A stretch of DNA of 64,000 bases from the NCBI GenBank assembly GCA_907164885.2, contig OU015491.1, positions 118,804,931 to 118,868,930 on the forward strand, read 5' to 3'. The translations under genes were made by a program, and so were the position numbers. This DNA is from Dolomedes plantarius. Its lineage: Eukaryota; Arthropoda; Arachnida; Araneae; Dolomedidae. The notes under the pieces are model-generated. The model had not been told where the DNA came from. It searched no databases and saw only the letters and a program-made list of their open reading frames with translations. The first letter of the stretch is position 1, and the number at the start of each line of letters is the position of its first letter. Shown here piece after piece: positions 12,654 to 23,949 of the stretch.

Positions 12654-13074
12654 CTGTGTACAAACCCTGTTGGATTCTCTCGACTCAATGTTAACCTATG
12701 GAGAAAATATGTCCAAGGATTGTCGACTTGGAATTAAAGATTTTTTTTGAAAAGTTGTATTCCATAATAGAGAAATACCTTCGGGCATTTTTCGTTTTTT
12801 TTTTAAATGCAAATAATATTTAAAAATTTAAATTTTTCAGGGGAAAAAATCTGGTATAGTGCGTTTTAAACGCTTATAAAGTACTTCGGTGAACGAAATT
12901 TATAAAATGAAGCCTGTTGCAAGGTGCAGAAAAGTTCAGGCTAACTGAAAATACCATTTTTATTGGATTATCGGCATATATGTAGCTGTATATAACACAT
13001 TTTTTACATATGTAAACACATTTTTGCCATAGGTTAACATTGAGGTGAGCAAATCCAATAGGGTTAGTACACAG
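12654..13074. mobile_element. 421-bp TIR element, unclassified
   Basis: The ends are inverted repeats of about 48 bp. The left starts CTGTGTACAAACCCTGTTGG and runs through CAATGTTAACCTATGG. The right end in reverse complement starts CTGTGTACTAACCCTATTGG and runs through the same CAATGTTAACCTATGG. The interior is AT-rich with no frame. I cannot define a target duplication or superfamily. Confidence 0.75.
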
Positions 13075-13371
13075 CAGCCATTTGCATGTGGCACAAAAAA
13101 ATGAAATAACTGCATTAAACGCAGCCGCTGAAGCTCTGCCAGGCAGCAGTTTACTGCCTTATCGCGTCGTACAATTTCAGTCGTTTCATCTCGGCGAAAA
13201 CACCTCTAGTTCGGATATTTTTGAATGATTAGCGAGGATATTAAAAAAAAATAGTTTGATTCGTCTATCACATCGTTAGAATTATTATTCGTCAATGAGC
13301 AGAGACCATTTTTTTTACATAAATGTGTATTTCCCATTATAACTACGAGGGGTTCAAAATTCTTAATTGCT
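13075..13371. other. Flank of the LTR retrotransposon
   Basis: Unannotated DNA with no gene signature. Without the retrotransposon it would be continuous with 23,093 onward. Confidence 0.5.
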
Positions 13372-13376
13372 TCGAC

Positions 13377-14083
13377 TGTTGTGAAGCCGAGAAATTACGA
13401 CGCCAAAATGGGAAGCCGTATCGGAACTAGTGGTAGCAACTTAGCGAATAGTTAAGCCAGTCAAAAAGGTGAAACATGAAATGCGTTGTGTATTAATTTA
13501 AGTTACAGAATTAACTTCAAGTAACACTGCGACATGAAAGATAACCCAGATAGGTTGTCTCCGGTAACATAGATTAAGTAGAATATTTACTTTAGGTTAA
13601 CAGCACTTAGCTTAGCAAGAAAATACTTAACCCTACATACAGCCTGACCCACGTGCAAGCATATTACAATACTCAAATTATTCATACCTAGGAAACAATA
13701 TCTACTTCAGTAAATTAAATTACAGACAAGGGGCTTAAGGAGCAAATAAGAAGTTTATTTTAACTAAACATAATGAAAAAAAGGGAATACTTAATTGTAT
13801 ACAGCCATGCCATACTCCTCGCTCCACACTCAACACACGCTCCCAAAGTGCACCAACCTCCAACGAGTCCAAGGGCTGTCTCCCGCTACTTTTCGAAGCT
13901 AGCCATGACATGCGCCAAGCTGTACTTCGCGCCTGCGCAATACAGGCTCAATACACCAGATTTGGCGTGCATCGCCTTTTTTGGCAATAAATCATTTTTC
14001 TTTTCTGCCAATGTATGGCAGTTATGAGAGACAGTTATAAAGACCTGAATATTTATAGATATACTCCATGAGTCTTTATAACA
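13377..14083 (-). repeat. 3' LTR of the gypsy element (707 bp)
   Basis: On the plus strand it starts TGTTGTGAAGCC and ends CTTTATAACA; in the element's sense it starts TGTTATAAAG and ends TTCACAACA. It matches 22,380-23,087 almost base for base. Visible differences are at about 13,401, two bases near 13,430, one A in a poly-A run near 13,780, and one base near 13,970. An AATAAA on the element's strand (complement of 13,754-13,759) is a plausible polyadenylation signal. Confidence 0.97.
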
Positions 14084-14097
14084 CTCTCCCCCTTCAC
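14084..14097 (-). promoter_or_regulatory. Polypurine tract
   Basis: On the minus strand this reads GTGAAGGGGGAGAG and directly abuts the 3' LTR. That is where plus-strand DNA synthesis primes in LTR elements, and it fixes the element's direction. Confidence 0.85.
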
Positions 14098-15825
14098 CAA
14101 GTGAAGAAAAAAAAACAAATGAGGGAAAATTTCCCAAAGAGAGTTGAGTTCAATGTGCTAGGAGTGGGAGTTGGCAGGCCTACAAAAAGTTACATTGAAG
14201 ATCCTTTGGAAAAATTTGATCACACCAGTGCATTACAATGTATTACATTGAAGACCCTAGATGAGGGAAAAAATATTCATTAATGCCCATATTGAGTCTA
14301 GTTTACAATGGTATACATTGGAGATCCTAAATGATGAAAAAAAAATTGTTACAGCTCATATTGAGTCTAGTTTACACTGGTATACATTGGAGATCCTAAA
14401 TGAGGAAAAAAATTTGCTCCTAATTTTGATTATATGACCATAACATTACACAGGGTATGTACATTATATAAAAGAACATTAAACACTTCACGTCGGCTGG
14501 CCAGCCATTGAAAAAAACAAAGAAAAAACAACCCTGTAAAAATTCACTTAGAAAAAATTAAAGTTACATTGAAAAGCGATTAATGTCAATTGCAAAAACT
14601 ATGTGTCCTAGATAGACAAAGTGTCATGGATAGACAAAGTGAAAGCACTAATAACAGTCAACATTGTGACAGAGAGCATGGTGTCATACACAAGAGTGTC
14701 ATTACTATGAGAAAAGTTTCAAGACACCTTGGATGAAGAAAATAACTTGTAACACAGTGTAACACACTGTACCATGCATATTACAAACAGTAAAAACAAA
14801 TGTGCATAAAAACTTAAAAAAACAAGTACAAAATTTGTGTTGGGATATACATTATGGTGAGTATATACTCTAGAATCATAAATTGTAGGACACTATAATA
14901 ACATTATTCACAAACAAATATACAATATAACACAAAAATACATGAATATATATAAGAAACAGTTAATGCATTACCCACTTCACAAAGCTAACAGGTGAGT
15001 TATATTCAATATTAAACTTACAAAAACTTCACCTATATGCAGCAGGTGATGTACAACTGCAGGGGATAGTGACCATGTTGAGGTCGAGAACCTTCAAACC
15101 TGTATACAGTACATAACAGGATTCAATACTTTTCTGGAAAGCTGGTCACCCATAAAAAATACACAAAAGAATAAGTTAATACAATACATATATTTACAAA
15201 CATGTGAGGACTTATTCCTGAGAAATGGAAAAAAATTGCCTTGTGCAATAAAAACTTGGCTTCATTTCTCAAATGACAAAATCGAGAATCTTTTGGCTGA
15301 TTAAAATATCACAGGTTGCACATAAGGTACAAAAAAAAACATATTCAAGGAAACTCACAAATAAAAAAGGAAGACTGATAGATGATATCAGATGATGTTT
15401 CCTGCAATTCAGGCAAAGTGTGAAACAAAACTTAATATTAACTATTGCTATGTTACTTACAATGGCATATGGGAGAACCAAATGATTTTAATTGCATATT
15501 ATTATATTTTATATCAACAAAGTGGTTAAATTAGCATTTTACTTTACTATTGGTATACTCAATAACAACAGACTTTAGAATTAAGAGTGAAAACCATTAT
15601 CAGCTTATAGAGGTTAAAGAACAAGGTTGTGCATAATTAACAGATATATTAGGAATGGAGTAATTTCACAGATATTAAAAACTTTAAAAAGATACAGAGG
15701 TATACCATATGCAGCAAGAGTCCTAGTCCATACAGGAAGACAGGCAGAAGAAGAGTTGGACGTGCCAATCGCTGGGTTGTCCATCAACTGGAGAAGACGT
15801 GCGCGCAAACATCTTTACCAGAACC
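14098..15825 (-). other. 3' non-coding region of the gypsy element
   Basis: About 1.7 kb between the end of integrase and the polypurine tract. Apart from the tandem repeat at 14,191-14,422, no conserved frame is seen. A 70-codon hydrophobic frame (minus, 15,269-15,481) has no signal-peptide/ectodomain/anchor layout, so I do not call an envelope gene. Confidence 0.65.
14191..14422 (-). repeat. ~69-bp tandem repeat in the 3' region
   Basis: TACATTG(A/G)AGA(T/C)CC recurs at 14,191, 14,244, 14,314 and 14,383, followed each time by an A-rich segment. The last two units also share CATATTGAGTCTAGTTTACA and are 69 bp apart. Repeats of this kind in the 3' region of gypsy elements often vary in number between copies. 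Confidence 0.85.
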
Positions 15826-17779
15826 TCATTTTCTCGACCTGAGGTTGTAGGGGCAGGGCTTCTTCACTGCAGTAGGAATTTCTGGCATCTTGGGGTCTGT
15901 TGTTTCTGGCGGTGGAGGACAGGCATGGGAGAGACCAACTTGAACCTGGATTGGAGTCGATTCAATCTGGAGCTGAGGAGTTTCAAGCAGCATGGATGGG
16001 TGGTGGAATGACAACTGCTCGTCTGCTAGACTTGCTTCTGGGACCTGGAACTCATCGTCTGGAGCAGGAGGAAACAGTTCTCCATCAGGAAAGTACCCCT
16101 CAGTGGCATCCATGGAATGGTCATCCTCTTGAACCCTTGAAAGACTGGAGTCCAGCACAGGATCTGAAGGATTGGACACTGGAACAGGCATCTGGGCAAC
16201 TGGATGAAGAGAACTAGGGCACACAGAATCATTAGTAGTGGGAGATGGATTCGTCTGCCTTTCTAATAAATGCCCTTTACGAGCTGGAGCCTTTATCAGC
16301 CTGTTCACATGGATGAGAGAAGCCTGTGATATTCTATCTTCCAGTGGTCGAATGACCACAGTCACATTTGAGCGGAATTTCTCAATAGCAAATGGTCCCT
16401 TGAGAAATTGGGTGAAATGAGTTTTATATTTCACATACACAATGTCACCCTCCTTTAGCCTTGTGTCTCTTCTTGCTCTATTGAGCTTCCTGTGAGAGTT
16501 CGCTTGACTTAGGGATGTATTGCTGAAGCACAGTGACCAAATGGCTTTAGTTTGTGCCATAATATTATCAATGAGGGACCCTTTGTCAAGATGAGGAAAG
16601 TCATCGAAGAACCTCTCAGAATCAGTTAAGAGGGCTAAAGCTCTTCCAAAATGGACGACTGCAGGGGAGTGACCTGTCGTAGAGTGGATGGTAGAGTTGT
16701 ATAGTGAGGCATGTATTAGGATGGCTGTGTCAAATGGTACACCTTGGGCTTGCAAAGTTGAGATCGAAGACTAGATAGAGGCATTAATTCTTTCAGAGAC
16801 TCCATTTGCCTCAGGATGGCCAGGTGATGAGTGTGCCAATCTGATTCCAGCCATATCCAATAGCCTTTTGAATACCACAGAGGTAAATTGTGGACCAAGA
16901 TCTTTAAGAATATGGCTTGGTCTGCCAAACATGGCAATGTACCTAAATATAGCCTTGGTTACTCTGTCAGCTGTGGTTGACGGCATGTCCTCTAAGACCA
17001 AAAAGCGACTGAAGTGGTCAATTATGGTGAGGACCGAGTGACCATTGCGGAAGGGACCAAAAGATCAAGTGATACAAGTTGGCCTGGTGCAGTAGGAAGT
17101 GGTGCAGACTGGACTGGAGCAACCGCCACTCTTCTTTTCTTGTGAAGAATGCATTCTTTACATGAGGCGACAAAATTGGCACAGTCCATGTATGCCCCTC
17201 GCCACCAAAACCTTTTGGCGAGAGCCTCGTACGTCTTCTTCAACCCAAAATGGGACAAATGAGCCAGGCGAAGTGCCTTTGGCCTGAAAGCTGACGGTAA
17301 CACAATGTACTCTTCTCTCGACAATCCCGTCTTTCCTGCGTAAAATAATAGGTTTGACTCTGGGTGCACAAAAAAGTTCTTGGGCACATCCTTCACCCTG
17401 TTGATTATTTTATTGTACAGCTGGGACAAATCCTCATCCCTGAGCAGTTCTTTCAGGATTGTTGCAGAAGAGATTTCATTCTCTGGGTCAGCAACTTCTG
17501 ACGTAATAATGCAGAATATCTTTTGTAGCTGCTTTGCAGCTTCACACTTAGAGATTGAACAGTGTGTGTTTACATCCTGAGGAGTGGTGGAGGAGTGGGA
17601 GGAGGCAGCAAAGGGAGGCAAATTAGATTTAATATGAACATTACTATTGTGGGTCAGAGCAGAAGTACAATTAATTACCTTAGCATGGGTGTTATCAGGT
17701 ACAGAAAAATATGAGTTAGAGCAAGAACTAGGCTTTACAACATGAGTAGAAATACAAGTGTTATTGCTATTGACATTAT
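15826..17779 (-). pseudogene. Integrase part of pol, frames broken
   Basis: Three pieces in different frames read as one integrase. The first (17,022 up to about 17,790) has the N-terminal zinc-binding motif HLSHFGLKKTYEALAKRF through CANFVASCKEC. The core continues in another frame to 16,774 with KDLGPQFTS and HPEANGVSER; 35 residues separate that Asp from the Glu, the DD35E pattern. After a TAG at 16,771-16,773 the same frame runs to 15,826 with TGHSPA and a GPF-type segment (KGPFAIEKF). A Pro/Ser/Glu-rich tail ends CPYNLRSRK, typical of gypsy polyproteins. Shifts lie within about 17,780-17,793 and near 17,055-17,062. Integrase would insert the element's DNA copy in the nucleus. As read, this product cannot be made whole. 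Assembly error in homopolymers is an alternative explanation. Confidence 0.92.
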
Positions 17780-20700
17780 TTATAGCATTTCATGAGATAC
17801 CTTATGAGGTGAATTATCTACCTCTATAGAATCACTATTACCATACAACACATTACTATTATTATTATTAAGTACTTTATCATACTGAGCAGGTTCCTCA
17901 GAATCCAAAGTAACTACAGGTAAAATTTGATTTGAATTAATTAAATTAGCATTGGTATTAAGGTCTTGGGTTATAACATTAGGTGTGCGAGAAAAATAAT
18001 CTGGTAACACATTAGAAGTTCCACTGACATGAATAAATTTAAAAGAATATTCAGATAGAGACATTAACCATCTTCTGGTGATGGATGCAGGCGAAGTTGT
18101 TTTCTTATAGTGCATAAGAGGTTTACTATCTGATAAAACAAAAAATTCTCTATTATACAAGTACTGTTTGAAGGATTGCACACCTTTTGCTATAGCCATG
18201 AGTTCTAATTTGAGAGCAGGATAATTCCTCTCAGCTTTATTTAATGATTTACTAAAGTAAGAGACAGGTAATAGCTGACCATCAAAGTCTTGTAATAGCA
18301 CTGCAGAAATTGTTTCTTTGGAAGCATCAGTATTAACATAAAAAGTGTTATCAAAATTAGGTTGCCTGATAAAAGGCGAAGAAAAGAAAATCTTTTGTAG
18401 TGACTGGAATGCCTTAGAAGCTTCATCAGTCCAATTAAAAGGTACAGACATAGAAGTCATTGAAACCAGAGGGGCAATCAAATTAGAAAAGCGTGGAATT
18501 ATGTTTCTATAATAATTACAAACACCTAGGAAACGTTTCAACTGTTTTTTAGTTTTTGGAGTTGGAAATGAAGTCACCTTTATGATATTAGAAGAAATTG
18601 GACTTATAGTGTTCTGCGACACTTTAAAACCTATGTAGTCTACTTCAGTTTGATGGAATGAGCACTTTGGAGGATAAGCAGTAATATTATTTTTAGTAAA
18701 AACAGAAAGAAGAGCTTTTAATTTCTGACAAGACTCCTGAAAGGAATTCGCACAGATGACAATGTCATCTTGATAAGCAAAGATACCCAACTCATTGGTT
18801 TCCTCAATAAGAGTATCGACTAGAGCTTGGAAAAAGGATGCTGCACTACGCAGTCCAAAAACTAAACGTTTATATTTAAACTGACCCCACATGGAAGTGA
18901 AACTCAGGTGGTCTTGAAATTTTTCAGGTAAGTCAATTTGATGGTAAGCACTTTTTAGGTCCAAGGTGGTGAAGTAGCGATATTGAGCTATATTAGAAAT
19001 TATGTCGTTTATCTTAGGTAAAGGATAAGATGAATTCTTAATTATTTGATTAATGAGACGTAGATCCAAAGCAAGTCTGAACTTTTGTGGAGCAGAAGAG
19101 TTTAATTGCTTCTTTTTAACAAGCAATATTGGGCAAGCCCAATCAGAGATTGTTCTCTCAATGATACCTGCCTCCACAAGTTCATCGATTTGCTTTTTAG
19201 TCTCAGCTTGCAAAGACTGAGGAATGGGAAATGGAAGAGTCTTAAGAGGGAAGTCATGATCAAAATTCAAATTTGGAATCACACGATCAGTGTGTCCTAA
19301 AGACTTAGACGAGGAGGAAAAAGCAGTGGCATATTTGTTCAACAGTTGCGACATTTCAGAAATTTCTCCAGGATTCAAATGGGAAAGCTTAAAGTCATTA
19401 AGATTAAATTCTGACTTTCTTAAATTTAATATTTCAGGAGATTCAGTAATAAGATTTACAGATTCACTGACTGAGGTAGTAGGAGCATGGGAAACAGACA
19501 ACTGCTCATCTAAAGAAGACACATGACCCAACACAGCATTTTTGTTTACATGAACTGGCTTATTGGACAAATTTTCAATTAAAATGAATGACTTAATCAC
19601 TTTAGAGGATTGTTGAGTAGAAGAAGTTGAACAATTATCATGTATAGCATCTGGTTGCTCATCAACAGATATATTATTTGCAATAATGGATGGATGAACT
19701 AAAAGATTTGGATTTTTAACAACAGGTTCAAAGAATAAATCAGAATTTGAATTGATTATTGGAGCACTGATTTTAACAAAAGAAGAAGAATTTGGTTTGA
19801 TTATAGTTTTAGACACAAGAGTAGCATTCTGAGCATTTACAACAACATGAGAATGTACACCTTGATTTTCAGAATCAATAAAAGGAATGGCAATGTCATC
19901 AAATGTGATGGAAGCTTGCGAATTTGATATATCCACATGAAATTTAGTAAGAAAATCATAACCAATTATGGCAGAAAAAGACTTATCATTCAAATTTGTA
20001 ACAAAAAAAGGATGTTTAAAGAATTTCTTCTCAAGTTTGAAAGATAAATTGATACATGAAAAGAAATTGACAGAAGAGTTGATGGTGGATATAGACACCT
20101 GTCTAGAAATGTTTTTATAATTAAGAGATTGTTTGTTCATGTGGAAAAATGACTGGTCGAGTAAAGAGATAGAAGAACCTGTGTCTATTAATCCAATAAT
20201 AGTTGTTTGAGGAAATTTTATATTAACCATAGGTAATTTAGCAGAGGTTTGAGCACTGCATATCCTTTCGATGACAATTTTGCTGTTAGCATGTAATGCA
20301 TTATCATTAACAGGGATCTCACACTGAGTAGCAGTGGAGTTCATAATTTTGATAGCAGCAGAAGTTTGACAACCAACAGAAGAAAAACTTTGTTGAACAT
20401 TATTATTACACTGCACATTAAGATTATCAGTACCTCTACTATTTACAGAAAAATTTGAGCACTGTTGTACCAAATCACTGTGATTGACATAATTAGGAAT
20501 ATAAAGGTCATAATTAGGACTATTAACATTGGCTGCTGAGGAAAACTGGAGAGACGAAGGTATATCAGCATTAGATTGTCTCACTGCAGGGTTAGAAGAA
20601 TCATAAACAAAGGAAGATGCATGAGGATTTAAATTAGAGTTTCTCACAGTGTGTGAGTCCTGCCTAGCAGAGTTATTTAACTGTCTGCTTCTATTATTTG

Positions 20701-21535
20701 GACCAGAAGATGATTGCTCCCTACGAAAATCCTTTTGAAACTTATAGCATTTTGCAAAAGTGTGACCTGTCTTATAGCAATATTGACAGACAGTCTTTGA
20801 AACTTTCTGTCTGGACTCATTTGCAGAACAAGGTGTTTCCATATATTCATTGCATTCAGTGTCACATGACAAAGTCGAGGATGATTGAATAGCATTTATT
20901 TGGTTCTTAGTCATATTCAGTGAATTGAGCTGTTCTTTGATAACCTGAATTTCAGCGATCAGCTCTTGCAACTGCAAAGCACTATCCACAGACTGGGCTG
21001 AAATGCTGTAAGATTCTAATTGCTGCAAAGTATCAGCTCTATCAACTGCAGCCTGGAAACATTTTATGTTTTCACTTAATAGTTGCACCTTAATACTCTG
21101 AGGGACAGCCTTAATTAACTCTACAAATTTTATCTCATTAAGGGCATCAGGATTCTTAACAGAGGGGTGTAATTTAGAAACCTGAACTGAAATTCTGTGA
21201 GCAAGATTTCTAATAGATTCAGCAGGTAAAAGAGTTATGGTGTTCTGAGGGTGCAATAAGGCAGTGTTTACAGAATGATTTGGATCAAAGAAGGATTTCA
21301 ACCCTTGCAACAAAAATTCATGATCTTCTGTGTCCAACAACTCGGAAGTACTTATGACATATTTTAGAGCAGGCCCTACCAATTTCGACCTGATAAATAT
21401 AGACGTTTCAGCGCCTGACCAATTATTTACTCTCGCTAAGTCCCTGACTTGCTTAGAGAAAAATGACAATAATTCTCCATCACCTTCAAAAGGTTGAATG
21501 GTTACATTGAATCTATTGTCTACCTCGCTAGCCAT
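17780..21535 (-). CDS. Gag-protease-RT-RNase H polyprotein
   Basis: A single open frame of 1,251 residues. I start at MASEVDNRF (21,535) because Gag-like sequence begins there; an upstream in-frame ATG at 21,586 would add 17 hydrophobic residues. In order: a Gag capsid-like region to about residue 220; a CCHC zinc knuckle, C-x2-C-x4-H-x4-C, at 250-263; an aspartic protease with LIDTGSS at about 449-455; reverse transcriptase at about 760-970 with TLDLKSAYHQI and the catalytic YQDD near 921; RNase H at about 1065-1185 with NTDAS, LKLELMAI, LSDSKPL and LPDYFSR. The product would assemble particles and copy the RNA into DNA in the cytoplasm. Gag and Pol are in one frame, with no frameshift site between them. 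The frame ends in an Asn-rich linker at a probable frameshift before integrase. Confidence 0.95.
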   Translation of the reverse strand: MASEVDNRFNVTIQPFEGDGELLSFFSKQVRDLARVNNWSGAETSIFIRSKLVGPALKYVISTSELLDTEDHEFLLQGLKSFFDPNHSVNTALLHPQNTITLLPAESIRNLAHRISVQVSKLHPSVKNPDALNEIKFVELIKAVPQSIKVQLLSENIKCFQAAVDRADTLQQLESYSISAQSVDSALQLQELIAEIQVIKEQLNSLNMTKNQINAIQSSSTLSCDTECNEYMETPCSANESRQKVSKTVCQYCYKTGHTFAKCYKFQKDFRREQSSSGPNNRSRQLNNSARQDSHTVRNSNLNPHASSFVYDSSNPAVRQSNADIPSSLQFSSAANVNSPNYDLYIPNYVNHSDLVQQCSNFSVNSRGTDNLNVQCNNNVQQSFSSVGCQTSAAIKIMNSTATQCEIPVNDNALHANSKIVIERICSAQTSAKLPMVNIKFPQTTIIGLIDTGSSISLLDQSFFHMNKQSLNYKNISRQVSISTINSSVNFFSCINLSFKLEKKFFKHPFFVTNLNDKSFSAIIGYDFLTKFHVDISNSQASITFDDIAIPFIDSENQGVHSHVVVNAQNATLVSKTIIKPNSSSFVKISAPIINSNSDLFFEPVVKNPNLLVHPSIIANNISVDEQPDAIHDNCSTSSTQQSSKVIKSFILIENLSNKPVHVNKNAVLGHVSSLDEQLSVSHAPTTSVSESVNLITESPEILNLRKSEFNLNDFKLSHLNPGEISEMSQLLNKYATAFSSSSKSLGHTDRVIPNLNFDHDFPLKTLPFPIPQSLQAETKKQIDELVEAGIIERTISDWACPILLVKKKQLNSSAPQKFRLALDLRLINQIIKNSSYPLPKINDIISNIAQYRYFTTLDLKSAYHQIDLPEKFQDHLSFTSMWGQFKYKRLVFGLRSAASFFQALVDTLIEETNELGIFAYQDDIVICANSFQESCQKLKALLSVFTKNNITAYPPKCSFHQTEVDYIGFKVSQNTISPISSNIIKVTSFPTPKTKKQLKRFLGVCNYYRNIIPRFSNLIAPLVSMTSMSVPFNWTDEASKAFQSLQKIFFSSPFIRQPNFDNTFYVNTDASKETISAVLLQDFDGQLLPVSYFSKSLNKAERNYPALKLELMAIAKGVQSFKQYLYNREFFVLSDSKPLMHYKKTTSPASITRRWLMSLSEYSFKFIHVSGTSNVLPDYFSRTPNVITQDLNTNANLINSNQILPVVTLDSEEPAQYDKVLNNNNSNVLYGNSDSIEVDNSPHKVSHEML

Positions 21536-22379
21536 GTCCAAGAAAGCAAAAAGTAAAAGAACTGGACCAAAATTCTCAAGGATCACACAAAAGATAACAT
21601 AACTCGAGTTTTACATATTCAACATGTAAACAAAAAATTTGCAGAATGCAGTGAACCATAAAAAGCAAGAGAAGAATTCCATTGGAGATAACATGAACCA
21701 GCACATGACAATAAGTAACGAATTATGAATGTGATTAAGAAAAGAGGTATATTAAAAGTTATGCATGCACAAAATGGGATACTATTCAATAATACACTTT
21801 TCAAATATTATGCTTGAGTTCACCACAGCTTAATTAGCATTAAAATTCAGCATAAATGTCACTTATCAGTAAGAAATACTATTTGACATATAAATATGAT
21901 AGGTTGTATGAATGAAATATAATTAGCACTTTATATTAAATGAATTTATATCAATAATGAAGTTTAAAATCAAAAATTGTAATTCAAAAAGCAATAAAAT
22001 TTATCCTTTACACATAAAAATCAATCAATATAACACAAATTCCAATCTTAAATAATATTCAATGTTAAATACTCAGATATTCATAAAATCACTGTATAAT
22101 TAAATAATTGCACATAACCAACACATAGCTTCGTTCATGCTCTATTATAAAAAAATGCATCATGTGGTGCAGAAAAAACAAACTGAATGAAATTTTAGCA
22201 TTATTAACATACATATATATTACTTACAGAGAACATAACACTATAATCAGGGGGAATACTATGCAGATGCATTTTTTCGTTACTCACGTAGGTTAAAGAA
22301 TTACAAAATGTTACCGCTAAAAGAGACAAATACCCTTAAATATTAAATTAATTTTAAGGACTGGTCAACCGGTACCAAA
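21536..22379 (-). other. 5' leader of the gypsy element
   Basis: About 840 bp between the 5' LTR and the chosen gag start. It is AT-rich and has no frame. It would contain the packaging and dimerisation signals, none of which I can point to. Confidence 0.6.
22358..22378 (-). promoter_or_regulatory. Candidate primer-binding site
   Basis: Immediately inside the 5' LTR, the minus strand reads TTTGGTACCGGTTGACCAG. Primer sites begin TGG, complementary to a tRNA CCA end, and TGG occurs two bases in. I cannot say which tRNA it would pair with. Confidence 0.55.
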
Positions 22380-23087
22380 TGTTGTGAAGCCGAGAAATTA
22401 CGACTCCAAAATGGGAAGCCGTATCGGAACAAATGGTAGCAACTTAGCGAATAGTTAAGCCAGTCAAAAAGGTGAAACATGAAATGCGTTGTGTATTAAT
22501 TTAAGTTACAGAATTAACTTCAAGTAACACTGCGACATGAAAGATAACCCAGATAGGTTGTCTCCGGTAACATAGATTAAGTAGAATATTTACTTTAGGT
22601 TAACAGCACTTAGCTTAGCAAGAAAATACTTAACCCTACATACAGCCTGACCCACGTGCAAGCATATTACAATACTCAAATTATTCATACCTAGGAAACA
22701 ATATCTACTTCAGTAAATTAAATTACAGACAAGGGGCTTAAGGAGCAAATAAGAAGTTTATTTTAACTAAACATAATGAAAAAAAAGGGAATACTTAATT
22801 GTATACAGCCATGCCATACTCCTCGCTCCACACTCAACACACGCTCCCAAAGTGCACCAACCTCCAACGAGTCCAAGGGCTGTCTCCCGCTACTTTTCGA
22901 AGCTAGCCATGACATGCGCCAAGCTGTACTTCGCGCCTGCGCAATACAGGCTCAATACACCAGATTTGGCGTCCATCGCCTTTTTTGGCAATAAATCATT
23001 TTTCTTTTCTGCCAATGTATGGCAGTTATGAGAGACAGTTATAAAGACCTGAATATTTATAGATATACTCCATGAGTCTTTATAACA
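22380..23087 (-). repeat. 5' LTR of the gypsy element (708 bp)
   Basis: Upstream LTR in the element's sense. It starts TGTTATAAAG, and its sense strand holds a TATA-like CTATAAATATTC near 23,053-23,065, a plausible core promoter. It is followed on the plus strand by the TSD TCGAC. Confidence 0.97.
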
Positions 23088-23092
23088 TCGAC

Positions 23093-23562
23093 CTCATCAC
23101 AGTAGGTGTCTCTCGGCATTTCGAAGGCCAGGACCGTTGTTGAGTTAAGAAGGGGGGGGAGCACACATGATTCTATGTGTTTAATATATATATATATATA
23201 TATATCAGTTTAATATCAACAAGGAGGGGCAAAGAGCGGCTTTCTTGACCCTGTATTGCAATCTTAATTTAAAATGTGCATTCTACGAGGCCGTTTTGTC
23301 TTTGGGAATGGTGTCGGCACGTTGCTAAAGGCCTGATATTGTAATTAAACTAGGCTGTTTATAGATTGCGTTTGAGGAAAGAAGTTGTGTTGATGGGCGA
23401 TCCCTCTCATTTGACGAGGCTTAACAACCCCTGGATCCGTTTTTTTTCGTTGTAGGAATGTATTACACGGTTGACGAATCCAGACACGATCCTTAGTCCC
23501 AAAATTATTTATTAGACATATATTTCTACTGGGACACACCACACATTACTGTACACACACAC

Positions 23563-23618
<56 letters not shown>

Positions 23619-23696
23619 CAAATTTTCATTGAACAGTACAATCACATGCAGGCCGCTTTCCACGTTGCCAGCTCATATCTAACAACCTTTCACCTT
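23093..23696. other. Mixed-composition DNA plus microsatellites
   Basis: Sequence at 23,093-23,540 is less AT-rich than average but shows no exon or element I can name. A short (AT)n lies near 23,187-23,206, and an (AC)n(AT)n tract at about 23,550-23,616. Confidence 0.45.
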
Positions 23697-23949
23697 TTAA
23701 TCCTTTTAGGGGCAAACACCTCCACCGTTTTCACGGTGCAGAATATTTTCTCTCGATTTTTTTAACTTAAAACATATTGAAAATTTTTCCAATTAAAGGT
23801 TGCTAAAGGTTTTTACTTCTTTAAACTGATAATAGATGGCAGTACTACCCATTTTTTTGCTCATTTAACTGGAATACATTGAATGCAAGTGAATAAAAGA
23901 CTAGAATTAGACGTTTACACTGTGCAAACGGCGCCCCTCAAAGGGTTAA
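23697..23949. mobile_element. piggyBac-like MITE, copy 2 (245 bp)
   Basis: Bounded by TTAA on both sides (23,697-23,700 and 23,946-23,949). The ends are imperfect inverted repeats: TCCTTTTAGGGGC on the left and GCCCCTCAAAGGG on the right. The interior matches the copies at 10,779 and 33,829 and holds no gene. This is the best preserved of the three. Confidence 0.8.

Larger units (their letters stand above)
13372..23092 (-). mobile_element. Full-length Ty3/gypsy LTR retrotransposon
   Basis: The element is 9.7 kb including a 5-bp TSD (TCGAC at 13,372-13,376 and 23,088-23,092). On its own (minus) strand the order is 5' LTR, primer-binding region, leader, gag-protease-RT-RNase H, integrase, non-coding tail with tandem repeats, polypurine tract, 3' LTR. 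RNase H before integrase with LTRs and a DD35E integrase defines Ty3/gypsy. The LTRs begin TG and end CA. I count about four substitutions and one indel between them, so insertion was recent. Integrase is broken at three places, so this copy is not autonomous as read. No envelope-like frame lies between integrase and the 3' LTR. It stands in opposite orientation to the guanylate cyclase exon. Confidence 0.97.

Noticed and set aside
14191..14422. CRISPR-like array
   Set aside because: Repeats with no unique spacers, inside a eukaryotic retrotransposon; it is an ordinary tandem repeat.
14098..15825. A possible envelope gene in the gypsy element
   Set aside because: Only short frames occur; none has a signal peptide, ectodomain and anchor in order. 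I treat the region as 3' non-coding.
15627..16217. Plus-strand frames across the integrase end (15,627, 15,900)
   Set aside because: They are opposite-strand shadows of the gypsy pol tail, which has clear integrase motifs on the minus strand.
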